From Gammaproteobacteria bacterium (lineage in GTDB: Bacteria > Pseudomonadota > Gammaproteobacteria > GCA-001735895): a stretch of DNA of 40,496 nt. A model generated the notes under the pieces. The model had not been told where the DNA came from, ran no database searches, and worked only from the letters and a program-made list of their open reading frames with translations. The stretch covers positions 1 to 40,496 of the forward strand of contig JAACFA010000001.1 in assembly GCA_009937625.1 (NCBI GenBank). The letters run 5' to 3'. This document shows, one piece after another, positions 8,063-17,762 of the stretch. Every line of letters starts with the position of its first letter. Position 1 is the stretch's first letter. The position numbers were made by a program, and so were the translations under genes.

Positions 8063-8724
8063 TGAATCTCGAGACCCTGATTAAACGCAATCGATCCGCG
8101 TTCACTCCGCTGTTCGATCCGCCGCTCGACGCCGGCAACACCGTCTACATGGAATTATCGTCGTCCAACAACGAGTTCGATGGCCTGAGCCAGGCCCGGC
8201 AGGATGCTGCAATCCTGGAACGTATCGCGGCGGCCGGTGCAATTGCCGGCGTCGGTGGTTACCTGGAGGACCGTTCGGTTTACAGGGATACCGAACTGTT
8301 CCAGGGTGACGCCGAGCGCTCGATTCATATCGGCGTCGATGTTTTCATGCCGGCGGGAACGTCGCTTTATGCCCCGCTCGACGGCGTGGTGCACAGTTTC
8401 GCCAACCGGCGGGTACAGGGCGATTACGGACCGGTTATCATTCTCAGGCATCGGCTCGAGGGGATCGAATTTCATACGCTCTACGGTCACCTCAGCGAGG
8501 ATTCCCTCGAGGGTCTGGCCGACGGTAAGCCCATTGTCGCGGGCGAGCGGATTGCCGCCATCGGTGCGCGTCCGGGCAACGGCGACTGGGCACCGCATTT
8601 ACATTTTCAGCTGATTCACGATATGCAGGGTAAGCGCGGTGATTACCCCGGCGTAGTTCGTCCGCAAGAACTTGATTTCTATCGGGAAAATTGCCCAGAC
8701 CCCGGCGATCTGCTGTTAACCTAG
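8058..8724 (+). CDS. M23-family (LytM-type) metallopeptidase-like protein without signal peptide
   Basis: HIGVDVFMPAGTSLYAPLDGVV...LYGHLS...APHLHFQL: HxGxD and HLH zinc motifs. Start proposed as ATG at 8058. Confidence 0.7.
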
Positions 8725-10010
8725 TGGGCCGGGAAAACCTGTGCCACCACCTGCAGCCAGAGCGATCCGATGATCAGCATGGCGATGGCGTAAGGCCAGT
8801 TCCAGAAAGCGATCTTCCATCCGGGAATGCCGTAACGGCCCTGGAACACGAGGTTGGTGCCGGACAGCGGGTTGGAACAGGTGCCGAGATGCCAGGCGAA
8901 CAGAAAGGTCGCCGCCAGCAGGTTCGGGTCCGGATTCAGCGTCAGAATCATCGGCGTGATGCTCGAGATCATGATAATGGGGTGGATGCCGCAAAACGCG
9001 CATAGCAGCATGACCGCCAGCACCTCGGCCGCGCTGACCGAGTCGAATTGCGCGAACGGATTCGCAAATACGCCGTGCAGGATCAACGCCGAAATACCGG
9101 CCGCCAGCACGCCTGCCGCGAGAAACAGGCATAGCTCGTTGACGATGCGCGGCAGGCCGCCGAGCACGTAATCCCGAAGGCGTTTGCCCGACTCGACGAT
9201 ACCGTGGCGCAATGCCAGCACCAGCATGGTCACCAGCAGCGCGCTGATCGCGATCAGTACCAGGATCGAGGTATCGGCCAGCCATTGCGATAGCAGCACC
9301 ACGGTCAGGATCAGAATGGCCGGCACCTTGAGCGCGCCGAGGTGGGTCGGATAACCGACGAAACTCTCGACCTCCGCTGGATATCGCAGTCGGGCTTCGA
9401 GGTACACGCCGATCAGTCCGACCAGCATGAACGGAAAACCGGCGACGATAATCCAGCCCAGGCTGGCATCGCTGACGTAGGTCAACACCACCGCCATCGC
9501 GCCGAAAAAAGGCGACCAGCTGGAGACGCCGCAAAACACGCGGGTGAAAGTCTGCGCGCTGAATCGCTGCAGCGGGCGCTTGCGATGAATGCGATCGGAA
9601 ATCAGGATCGGCGCCGAAATGTTGATTACCGAGCTCGAGATATTGAGCCCGAGCAGAGTCTGCATGAACGCCTTGCGTCCCACCGGTAGATCTTCGTTCA
9701 GCTGGGTGTCCGGAATCATCACCAGGCGCAGAAAACCGACCGATGCAATCATGGTCATGAGGCCGGTGCTCGAGCTGATCAGCAGATCGGGGTCGATCGC
9801 GGCCTGTTGCGCGCGGGCGTAAACGATCAGGCCGATACCTGCCAGCAGGATCAACGAAACCTGGAGCTTCAGAATGCGCGGGGTATCTGCGAACAGTAGC
9901 AGCGCCGCGCTCCAGGCCGCGAAGCCCCCGATCCACAACGGATTGAAATCGAGTCGCAGCACCTGCAGCTGGGCCAGAATCGTGATGGCGATCATCAGCA
10001 GAATCAGCAT
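8721..10010 (-). CDS. Polytopic membrane protein, anion-permease/ion-transporter-like
   Basis: Multiple hydrophobic helices; LLGLNISSSVINISAPILISDR and CSNPLSGTNLVFQGRYGIPGWKIAFWNWPYA motifs. Confidence 0.55.
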   Translation of the reverse strand: MLILLMIAITILAQLQVLRLDFNPLWIGGFAAWSAALLLFADTPRILKLQVSLILLAGIGLIVYARAQQAAIDPDLLISSSTGLMTMIASVGFLRLVMIPDTQLNEDLPVGRKAFMQTLLGLNISSSVINISAPILISDRIHRKRPLQRFSAQTFTRVFCGVSSWSPFFGAMAVVLTYVSDASLGWIIVAGFPFMLVGLIGVYLEARLRYPAEVESFVGYPTHLGALKVPAILILTVVLLSQWLADTSILVLIAISALLVTMLVLALRHGIVESGKRLRDYVLGGLPRIVNELCLFLAAGVLAAGISALILHGVFANPFAQFDSVSAAEVLAVMLLCAFCGIHPIIMISSITPMILTLNPDPNLLAATFLFAWHLGTCSNPLSGTNLVFQGRYGIPGWKIAFWNWPYAIAMLIIGSLWLQVVAQVFPAH

Positions 10011-10160
10011 CCCGGCCGCACTCTGCCGCGCAAATGTTTGCTTACTGGTTATTCGGGCTACCTGGAAACGTCTTGAGAAACAGCTACCAATGTTACTCGA
10101 ATCCAGACAAAACGCTTAGTCTATTAAGCTGGACTTCGAGTACTGTTCCTTGCGTTGGGT

Positions 10161-11552
10161 TTACTCGTCCTCGCTGCCGCGGTGCATGTCGATCTGGTGA
10201 TTGATGCCTTCTTCCTGTAACAGTTTCTGTATCGCGTTGATGAAACTGGCGGACTGGGAATAGGAGGTATCGCGAAAGCGGATAGTGATCGCCAGTTCAT
10301 CCGGGTCGAGTTGCAGATGGAACTGCCCGGATGGTTTCAGGATCTTGCGAATTTCATTCCAGTCCGAGATGCGGTCGTCGGGCTCCTTGGACAGCGCGCT
10401 TTCGATAAAATCAGCAAGTCCGTCATCGATATCGGCAATATTCTTACGAATATCGGGCGGTTTCTGGCTGACCTGCATCTTCAATAGCTTGCCCAGGGTC
10501 GAGGCGCTGAACGGCAGGCTGTTGGTCAGCATGTGAAACGCCATGACGGCCAGCGCATAAATATCGGCGCGCCCGTCGAGCAAATCCCCGTTGATAATCT
10601 CGGGCGCAATGTAGGACGGTGTGCCCTCGATGTTGACATCCTTGTCCTGCGGCGGGCTCGCGATACCGAAATCGGTGAGCTTGATGTTGCCGTAGGCATC
10701 GACAACGATATTCGAGGGTTTTATATCGCGGTGTACGATACCCTTGTCACCGTGGTTGTGCGCGTACTGCAAAGCGCTTGCGACCTGCGACAGGATCTCT
10801 CGAGTCTCGGCCAGGTCAAGCGCTCCTCGTTCCTTGAGTATCGCGGACAGATCCTGGCCGTGCAGCTTTTCCATGACGATGAAGCGGGTCGAGAATTCGT
10901 CGATGACCTCGAACACGTTGACGATGTTCGGATGGTTGAGACTGGCGATAGTCTTGGCTTCCTGCTCGAAGCGGTCGCGGAACTTGTCGTCGTAAGCGAG
11001 CTTGTATTTCAGCATCTTGATCGCAACTTCGCGCTCCAGCTCCGGATCCCAGGCGTTGAACACGGTGGCCATGTTGCCTTCGCCGAGCTTGCCCCTGAGT
11101 TCGTACCTGCCGACCCGGTTGATACCTCCGTTTTGCGCCATACGGCTGGTCATCAGCTGTGTCATGACCTCGGCGAAATCGGGGTGTCTCTCGATCAGGT
11201 TCTTAAAATGCCCGTGATCCAGGTAAAGCGCGGTAGTGTCGGTCAGCGCGACGATGTCGGCGGAGTAGGTGGAATTGATCAATAGCGAAATTTCGCCGAC
11301 GACTTCGCCCTTCTTGAGCATGATGCGGCGCTTGATATCGCCCTGGTTGTTAGGAATCTGGACTTCTACCTTACCCTCGAAGATGAAGTAAATCCGATTG
11401 CCCATGTGGCCTTTTTCGACCACCATGTCGCCCGACTGGAACTCGGTAATTTCGATGTGTTCGGCGATATCCTCGATCACTTCGACGTCGAGATCCTGCA
11501 GAATCTTGACGCCCGATAGTATTAACACGATTTCGTCGGTATCGATTGACAT
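10161..11552 (-). CDS. Cyclic-nucleotide-binding domain fused to serine/threonine protein kinase
   Basis: N-terminal cNMP-binding-like domain (QSGDMVVEKGHMGNRIYFIFEGKVEV...KKGEVVGEISLL); kinase motifs GKLGEGNMATVF, VAIKML, IVHRDIKPSNIVV, LTDFGIA. Confidence 0.85.
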   Translation of the reverse strand: MSIDTDEIVLILSGVKILQDLDVEVIEDIAEHIEITEFQSGDMVVEKGHMGNRIYFIFEGKVEVQIPNNQGDIKRRIMLKKGEVVGEISLLINSTYSADIVALTDTTALYLDHGHFKNLIERHPDFAEVMTQLMTSRMAQNGGINRVGRYELRGKLGEGNMATVFNAWDPELEREVAIKMLKYKLAYDDKFRDRFEQEAKTIASLNHPNIVNVFEVIDEFSTRFIVMEKLHGQDLSAILKERGALDLAETREILSQVASALQYAHNHGDKGIVHRDIKPSNIVVDAYGNIKLTDFGIASPPQDKDVNIEGTPSYIAPEIINGDLLDGRADIYALAVMAFHMLTNSLPFSASTLGKLLKMQVSQKPPDIRKNIADIDDGLADFIESALSKEPDDRISDWNEIRKILKPSGQFHLQLDPDELAITIRFRDTSYSQSASFINAIQKLLQEEGINHQIDMHRGSEDE

Positions 11553-11645
11553 CCACTAAACCTGGTAGGAATTGGCTGCTATCCGAACCGGCACAGGTTC
11601 GGAGGGCGCAATTTTTCGCGCCATAGGTCACATATAGTTTAGATT

Positions 11646-12401
11646 TTAGAACAAACCAGGATTAAGTGGGGACGCGGCGGTCATGCCGCCGTCCAGGGTG
11701 TAGCACTGGCCAGTGGCGAAACCGGCATCATCGGAAGCCAGCCACAGCGCCAGTCTGGCGATATCTTCGGGTTCGCCGAAACGACCGGCGGGATGGCGCG
11801 CAAGCGCATCGGCCCGCGCCGCCCCGGGATCTTTGGCGAGCGCGAACGCGGCGTCGGCCATGCCGGTCATGATCCAGCCGGGGCTGATCGCGTTGCAGCG
11901 GATCGCGGGCCCGTGATCGACCGCGATCGAGCGCGTCAGCCCCTGGACAAAGGCCTTGGAGGCGTTATAGAGCGCTAGCCCGGGATCGGCGGTCGAGGCA
12001 GAAATCGAGCCGATGTTGATGATCGAGCCGCCGCGGCACATGATCGGTATACAGTCGCGGCACAGCATGAACACGCCCCTGGCGTTGACGCCCATCAACA
12101 GGTCCCAGTCGTGGTCGGTGGTTTCGACGATGGTCTTTTCGATCTGCACCCCGGCGTTATTGACCAGGATCGAGAGCTCGCCAAACTCGGCGACAACGCG
12201 GTCCGTCAGCGCATCGATGTCGGCCTTGTCGGCGACATCGGCGGTTTGCCACAGCACGGTGTCCGGCAGGTCGGCGGGGCGCGGGCCACGCCCGCAGGTC
12301 ATGACGCGTGCACCCTCGGCCGCGAAACAGCCGACGATGGCCCGCCCGATGCCCTGGCGCCCGCCGGTTACCAGCGCGGTCTTGCCCTGCAGGCGGCTCA
12401 T
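11646..12401 (-). CDS. SDR-family NAD(P)-dependent oxidoreductase
   Basis: MSRLQGKTALVTGGRQGIGRAI; NNAG; YNASKAF. Start trimmed from 12491 to 12401. Confidence 0.85.
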   Translation of the reverse strand: MSRLQGKTALVTGGRQGIGRAIVGCFAAEGARVMTCGRGPRPADLPDTVLWQTADVADKADIDALTDRVVAEFGELSILVNNAGVQIEKTIVETTDHDWDLLMGVNARGVFMLCRDCIPIMCRGGSIINIGSISASTADPGLALYNASKAFVQGLTRSIAVDHGPAIRCNAISPGWIMTGMADAAFALAKDPGAARADALARHPAGRFGEPEDIARLALWLASDDAGFATGQCYTLDGGMTAASPLNPGLF

Positions 12402-13156
12402 AGCTTCATCTGCTGGACCTGGGCGCTGAGGCCGCCGTCCAGCACCCAGAGTTGACCGGATGCGTAACGCGCCTCGTCCGAGGCGAGCCAATTGACCAGG
12501 TTAGCGATGTCTTCGGGTTCGCCGTAGGTGCGCATCGGATGCACGTCGCGCACCGCCTGCTTGAGCGTTTCGATATCGCCCGAGTCGCCGAAGAAACTCT
12601 GCAGCATCGGCGTGTTGACGTAACCGGGGCAGACGGCGTTGACGCGAATGCCCTCGGGGCCATGATCGCAGGCCATGGCGCGGGTTAGCGCATGCACCGC
12701 GCCCTTGGTAGCGCAGTAGGCGGCAAGCTCCGGGTCGGCGATGTATCCATCGTAGGAGCCGAAATTGATGATGCTGGCTGCCTCCGATTTACGCACCAGG
12801 GGCAAGGCGTACTTCGAGGTCAGAAACATGCCGGTGACGTTGATGGCGAAGATCCGGTTCCATTCTTCGAGCGTGGTGTCCTCGATCGTTTTCTCGATTT
12901 CGATGCCTGCCGCATTGACCAGTATATCGAGCTTATCCCAGCGCTCGGCCAGCGCGGCGAAGGTCTGTTGGCAGATAGATTCGTCGGTCACGTCGTAGGC
13001 CAGGAATTCGACCCGATCCGGCAATTCGTCCCGCGATGCCAGGTCGGCCGCAATCACTCGTGCGCCTTCCCGCGCGAAACGCTCGCAAATCGCGCGGCCG
13101 ATGCCGCCGCAACCGCCGGTTACGAAGGCGGTCTTGCCCGCCAGCAAGCCGCTCAC
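12398..13156 (-). CDS. SDR-family NAD(P)-dependent oxidoreductase (second paralogue)
   Basis: GKTAFVTGGCGGIGRAICERFAREGARVI; NAAG; YCATKGA. Confidence 0.85.
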   Translation of the reverse strand: MSGLLAGKTAFVTGGCGGIGRAICERFAREGARVIAADLASRDELPDRVEFLAYDVTDESICQQTFAALAERWDKLDILVNAAGIEIEKTIEDTTLEEWNRIFAINVTGMFLTSKYALPLVRKSEAASIINFGSYDGYIADPELAAYCATKGAVHALTRAMACDHGPEGIRVNAVCPGYVNTPMLQSFFGDSGDIETLKQAVRDVHPMRTYGEPEDIANLVNWLASDEARYASGQLWVLDGGLSAQVQQMKL

Positions 13157-14304
13157 GCCGCGGCCTCGCTGGCGCGCCGATAAGCCTGCAGAATCAGCCC
13201 GTGAAAATGGTGTACTGCGTGTTCGCTGGCGCCACTACCTTCGATATCGACCATGTAACGCCCCGATCTGAACGCCGGGGTGTTCATGCCGCGCTGCACA
13301 CTTTCCACCAGGCCGATGTCTTCCGGTTGCAGCACTTCGTCGATAAACCTGAGCGCTTCCTTCTCGGTATCGTTGGGCTCGGCGGTTTCGAAAAAGAAAT
13401 CGAACTCTTCCCAGGTTTCCTGTTCGTTGATGGGGTAGAAACGCCAGACCATGAAATTGCCGCGGCCGGGATAACGCATCAGCGTGACATTGGGCCACAG
13501 GAACCAGACCGCGTGGTCGGTAACGGTTGCCCCCGCGATGTCATAGGCCTGGTTGTCGCCGACGCGTGCCTTTGCCATGTGGCTGGAATAGATGCCATGC
13601 GTCTCGACCTTGTAGGTATCCATGTCGATCATCGAGCTGAATCCCTTGTGCGCGACCGGGCAGTGGTAGCATTCGAGAAAATTATCGACCACGGCTTTCC
13701 AGTTTGCCTTGATCCGGTAAGTGAGACGGGTCGAAAAAGTCAGGTCGCCAAGGTCCGGCGCATACTGCATGACTTCCCGCGCCAGGGCGCCGGATTGCTC
13801 GGCTAGCGGGGCGGCATCCGGATCGAGGTTGACGAAAACCAGGTGACAAAATACTTCGACCTGAACCGGATCGAGGCAGATTTCCTGCTGATTGAAATCT
13901 TCCAGGTACTCGGAGCGCGGCGCGCGCGCCAGTTTTCCGTCCAGGTCGTAGGTCCAGGCGTGGTAGGGGCAGGTGATCCGTTTGGCCTGGCCTTCGCCGA
14001 ACAGCAGCTCGTGTCCACGATGTTTGCAAACGTTGTAAAATGCCTTGAGTTCGCCATCGTTGTTGCGCAGAGCGACGATACTCTGGCCCTCGATGCTCAT
14101 GCTCATGTAGCTTCCCGGTTCACGCAGTTTTTCCTCGTGGCAAAGGAACTGCCAGCTACGGTGAAAAACCTGTTCGCGCTCGATCTGGAGGAACCTGGGA
14201 TCCACGTAGCAGCGGGTATCGATCGAGTGGGAACGGGTTGCGATCTCGTCGTACCCTTTTCTGATTTGAGCGAGTTCACTCCTGCTAAGCAGTGCACTGG
14301 ACAT
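13153..14304 (-). CDS. Rieske [2Fe-2S] non-heme iron oxygenase, alpha subunit
   Basis: Rieske motif CKHRGHELL...CPYHAW; mononuclear iron site NFLECYHCPVAH. Confidence 0.85.
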   Translation of the reverse strand: MSSALLSRSELAQIRKGYDEIATRSHSIDTRCYVDPRFLQIEREQVFHRSWQFLCHEEKLREPGSYMSMSIEGQSIVALRNNDGELKAFYNVCKHRGHELLFGEGQAKRITCPYHAWTYDLDGKLARAPRSEYLEDFNQQEICLDPVQVEVFCHLVFVNLDPDAAPLAEQSGALAREVMQYAPDLGDLTFSTRLTYRIKANWKAVVDNFLECYHCPVAHKGFSSMIDMDTYKVETHGIYSSHMAKARVGDNQAYDIAGATVTDHAVWFLWPNVTLMRYPGRGNFMVWRFYPINEQETWEEFDFFFETAEPNDTEKEALRFIDEVLQPEDIGLVESVQRGMNTPAFRSGRYMVDIEGSGASEHAVHHFHGLILQAYRRASEAAA

Positions 14305-14490
14305 GGGGATGTTTCCTTGGTTGTCTGAATAATCGATACACTCGGATCAAGCGATAAACTATCAGTTTGGCAGATCGAGGGAATACTGATTTGCGACATT
14401 TAAACACGAAAAGCTGGTGATATGGAGCCGGCAAGCGCCATAATGGCCGCTATCACAGGTAATGCCGGCGATCAAAACAATGGGTAGAAA

Positions 14491-15492
14491 ATGACCGGGA
14501 CTGCCGGCAAGCAAAAACGACCGCAGTGGAATTATCGGCCCGAAGTCCCGATTCGGGTATCGCCGCTGTTCCGCACCCCTTTCGACCCGATTGCGATAGC
14601 TAAATGGATCGTCGCAGGCTGGTTTCCCGTTACCGAACGCCTGATCATCCTGTTTCTCGCGCTCCTGTCCTGGTTCTTTTTTCACCCGGAGCTGATTCGC
14701 TGCCAGGTGTTCCAGTTCGACTGGATCGCCCAGATCTTCGTCCGTAACCTGATATTGATGCTGCTGGTCGCTGGCGGACTGCATTTGTATCTCTACGTTT
14801 ACAAAAAACAGGGCGACGAACGTCGTTACGACGCCAGGCCATTGGCTAAAAACAGCAAGCTATTCACCTTCAACAACCAGGTTTACGACAACCTGTTCTG
14901 GAGCTGCGCCAGCGGCGTCACGGTATGGAGCGCCTACGAGGTTTTGATGATGTGGTCGCTGGCGAACGGCTACGCGCCGGCGCTGGACTGGCCCGGGGAT
15001 TTTTTGTGGTTACTGCTGTTGATTTTCCTGGTGCCGATCTGGGAAACGTTCTATTTTTACCTGATCCACCGCATGCTGCACTGGCCACCGCTTTATCGCA
15101 AAGTGCATTACCTACATCATCGAAACACCAACGTCGGGCCCTGGTCGGGATTATCGATGCACCCGGTCGAGCATATAATTTACCTTGGCTCGGTGTTGAT
15201 TCACTGGATCGTGCCATCCAACCCGTTCCTGATTGTTTTTCACCTGCAGTATTTCACGCTATCGGCCGTGACCACCCATGCGGGTTTCGAAGGCATTGTT
15301 CTCGATGGCAAGAAGCGGCTGCGACTGGGCACCTTTCATCATCAGATGCATCATCGGTTTTTCGAATGCAATTATGGCGGCCTGGAAATTCCCTGGGATA
15401 AATGGATGGGTTCGTTCCACGACGGCACGCCCGAGTCCCACCAACAGTTTCTCGCGGCACGCAGGGCAAGGTCTGAGGCCGGTAAAGCCTGA
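14491..15492 (+). CDS. Fatty acid hydroxylase / sterol desaturase family membrane protein
   Basis: Histidine boxes HRMLH, HYLHHRN, HHQMHH with hydrophobic segments. Confidence 0.8.
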   Translation: MTGTAGKQKRPQWNYRPEVPIRVSPLFRTPFDPIAIAKWIVAGWFPVTERLIILFLALLSWFFFHPELIRCQVFQFDWIAQIFVRNLILMLLVAGGLHLYLYVYKKQGDERRYDARPLAKNSKLFTFNNQVYDNLFWSCASGVTVWSAYEVLMMWSLANGYAPALDWPGDFLWLLLLIFLVPIWETFYFYLIHRMLHWPPLYRKVHYLHHRNTNVGPWSGLSMHPVEHIIYLGSVLIHWIVPSNPFLIVFHLQYFTLSAVTTHAGFEGIVLDGKKRLRLGTFHHQMHHRFFECNYGGLEIPWDKWMGSFHDGTPESHQQFLAARRARSEAGKA

Positions 15493-15517
15493 AGCAGTCC
15501 AGGGTAGAAACGAGCGG

Positions 15518-16723
15518 CTAGGTTCGGCACAGCGCGTAAACCGACTGCGGTTCGGCAATACCTTTCATCTGGTGCTCGCCGAGAAATTCGGCGGGCGTTT
15601 CTATCGCTTCCGCAAACCTCTTCGAGAACAGGATGTCGCAGCCCAGCTCCTTGGTCAGCGATTCGAGTCGCGCGGTGCGGTTGACCGCGGGACCCATTAC
15701 GGTGAAATCCAGACGATCCGGTGCGCCGACATTGCCATAGATCACCTCGCCGACGTTGAGGCCGACGCCGAACTGGATTTCCGGCAGTTTATGACGCCGC
15801 CTTTGATGGTTGATGGTATCGACCGTCGTTTGCGCGTCGATGGCCGCGTCGAGCGCCGCCTGGCAGGCGCTGCGCCCACAGGTTTTGTCATCGATCGGGA
15901 ACACGATCAGCATCGCGTCACCGATGAAGCGCAGTATTTCGCCACCCTGGGCGGTGACCGCGGCCGAGACGAATTCGAAGTACTCGTTCAGCATTTCCAG
16001 CACTTGCGCGGCGGGCAGGGTTTCGGTCAGGTGGGTGAAGTCACGCAGATCGCTGAACCAGAGCGCGGCATTGATGGTATCGGCATCGCCGCGCTTGATC
16101 ATGCCGGCGAGGACTTTTTCGCTGGTGCGCTTGCCCAAATAGGTGTTCATCAGCGAACGCGCCAGGTAGCGCAGGGCGTGAACTTCGATCACCGGGGCGA
16201 GGTAGTCCCTGATGCGGCGAAAACTCTCGACGTCGGCATCGGTGAAACCGCCTGCGCGCTTGGTGCAGATGATGATCGCGGCGCCGGGCTCGGCGACTTC
16301 ACCGAACAACACGGGCAGCGCGAGGTAATCGGTGTATCCGTCCTCGGCCAGTTCGGTGTAGGCGCGATGCGCATCCTCCGGCAGTTGATCGAGCCGCCGA
16401 TGCACGCGTTTATGGGTTTCGAATATAGCCTGTAACGGGCTGCCGATATATCGCTCGCTCTTGCGTACGCTGTGCTCGGCATTGAGTGGCCGGGTGAGAT
16501 CGGTCGATTTCTCCCAGATCTCGGAGGTCGCGACCAGCTGCGGATTGAGCGTTAGCAGCGACAGCAGCAGACGGTCTATCGCGGCGCCGTGATGATTCAT
16601 GGTATGCGCGAGTTGATGCACGAATCGATTGGTGCTCTCGATCCGGCGGCCCTCGGAAAAAATCCAGTCGATGATCCCCTGGGTAGAGCAGGGCGGGATG
16701 GCTGGAAGTGTTTGTGTCGACAT
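15518..16723 (-). CDS. Adenylate/guanylate cyclase (class III) domain protein
   Basis: ALWFSDLRDFTHLTETLPAAQVLEMLNEYFEFVSAAVTAQGGEILRFIGDAMLIVFP; FGVGLNVGEVIYGNVGAPDRLDFTVMGPAVNRTARLE. Confidence 0.85.
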   Translation of the reverse strand: MSTQTLPAIPPCSTQGIIDWIFSEGRRIESTNRFVHQLAHTMNHHGAAIDRLLLSLLTLNPQLVATSEIWEKSTDLTRPLNAEHSVRKSERYIGSPLQAIFETHKRVHRRLDQLPEDAHRAYTELAEDGYTDYLALPVLFGEVAEPGAAIIICTKRAGGFTDADVESFRRIRDYLAPVIEVHALRYLARSLMNTYLGKRTSEKVLAGMIKRGDADTINAALWFSDLRDFTHLTETLPAAQVLEMLNEYFEFVSAAVTAQGGEILRFIGDAMLIVFPIDDKTCGRSACQAALDAAIDAQTTVDTINHQRRRHKLPEIQFGVGLNVGEVIYGNVGAPDRLDFTVMGPAVNRTARLESLTKELGCDILFSKRFAEAIETPAEFLGEHQMKGIAEPQSVYALCRT

Positions 16724-17616
16724 TAGTCGGCGGCCTCGGGTAGTAGCGATGCGACTCGATTTCGTTTTTTCTCGGTCGAAACCAGGATGATACCCGAAAC
16801 TACGATGATGGTGGCACCCGCGATCATCGTCAGCGTCGGTTTATCCCCCCAGATCAGGTAGCCATAAACGATGGCGATTAGAATACTGATGTACTTGAAC
16901 GGGCTGATAAAGGAAAGTTCACCCAGTCGGCTGCCGATAATCAAAAACAGGTAACCGCAGTAGAGCACCGCGCCGAGGCCGAAAAACCACAGGTACCATG
17001 ACAGTTCGGCCTCGCCCCAGCCCTGGTAGAGGGAATAAAGCCCGCCGCCCAGCATGACTATCCAGGCATTGGTAAAGGCAACCTGGGAAGAGGCAATGTC
17101 ATGCGGTACGAAACGAATCGCGATATCGCGTAGCGCGACGAAGAAAGCGCAGATTACCGGGAAGATAACTGCCCCGGAGGCCGACTCGGCAAAAGGATTC
17201 GTGATCAACATTACGCCGGCGAAGCCGACCAGTATTACCAGCCAGCGTTCCGGCCCGACGTTTTCCCCGAGTAACGGCGCGGCCAGCAATGCCAGGAATA
17301 TGGGCGACGCGAAGCCCAGTGTCGACGCCACCGCGATCGGCAGCATCGACAGGCCGGTTAGAAATGCCAGCGTGGCGCATAGCTCGAACAGGGCCCGCAG
17401 CAGGTTCCAGCGGTGCAGCGTCTGGCGGTTGAAAACCGGCTGGCGTCGGTATTTCATGACCAGCGCAAAAATCAGGCAGATGATGGCGCCACGCAAAAAC
17501 ATGATCTGCCCGACGTTGAACACCTGGGTGATATGCTTGACGATGGCGTCGTTGGTGGTAATCATCGACATCGCGATGACCACGAACAGCGCTGCTTTCA
17601 GATTGTTGAATTCCAA
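16723..17616 (-). CDS. EamA/DMT-family transporter
   Basis: About ten hydrophobic segments; MFLRGAIICLIFAL, LGFASPIFLALLAAPLLGE typical of EamA proteins. Confidence 0.8.
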   Translation of the reverse strand: MEFNNLKAALFVVIAMSMITTNDAIVKHITQVFNVGQIMFLRGAIICLIFALVMKYRRQPVFNRQTLHRWNLLRALFELCATLAFLTGLSMLPIAVASTLGFASPIFLALLAAPLLGENVGPERWLVILVGFAGVMLITNPFAESASGAVIFPVICAFFVALRDIAIRFVPHDIASSQVAFTNAWIVMLGGGLYSLYQGWGEAELSWYLWFFGLGAVLYCGYLFLIIGSRLGELSFISPFKYISILIAIVYGYLIWGDKPTLTMIAGATIIVVSGIILVSTEKKRNRVASLLPEAAD

Positions 17617-17642
17617 AATATTGCCGTCATCCCCAATATTGC

Positions 17643-17733
17643 GTCATCCCCGCGAAAGCGGGGATCTTGTATCAATTGGTAGCTGCTTTATACAAGATTC
17701 GCGCTGGGCCGCATAGGCTTGCGCGGGAATGAC
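17643..17733. repeat. Small palindromic REP/MITE-like element
   Basis: Ends GTCATCCCCGCG / CGCGGGAATGAC (11/12 inverted match); internal hairpins CCCCGCgaaaGCGGGG and ATCTTGTAT...ATACAAGAT. Confidence 0.65.
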
Positions 17734-17762
17734 TCTTGTAAAATTAAATATGCCTATTGGCT

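Noticed and set aside
8716-9936. 406-aa minus-strand ORF, Arg/Pro-rich
   Set aside because: Alternative frame of the membrane protein 8721-10010, whose translation has clear hydrophobic helices.
15278-16435. 385-aa plus-strand ORF
   Set aside because: Antisense to the class III cyclase gene; no recognisable domain.
17054-17716. 220-aa plus-strand ORF ending RHPRESGDLVS
   Set aside because: Antisense to the EamA gene; the tail is the typical translation of a palindromic repeat.
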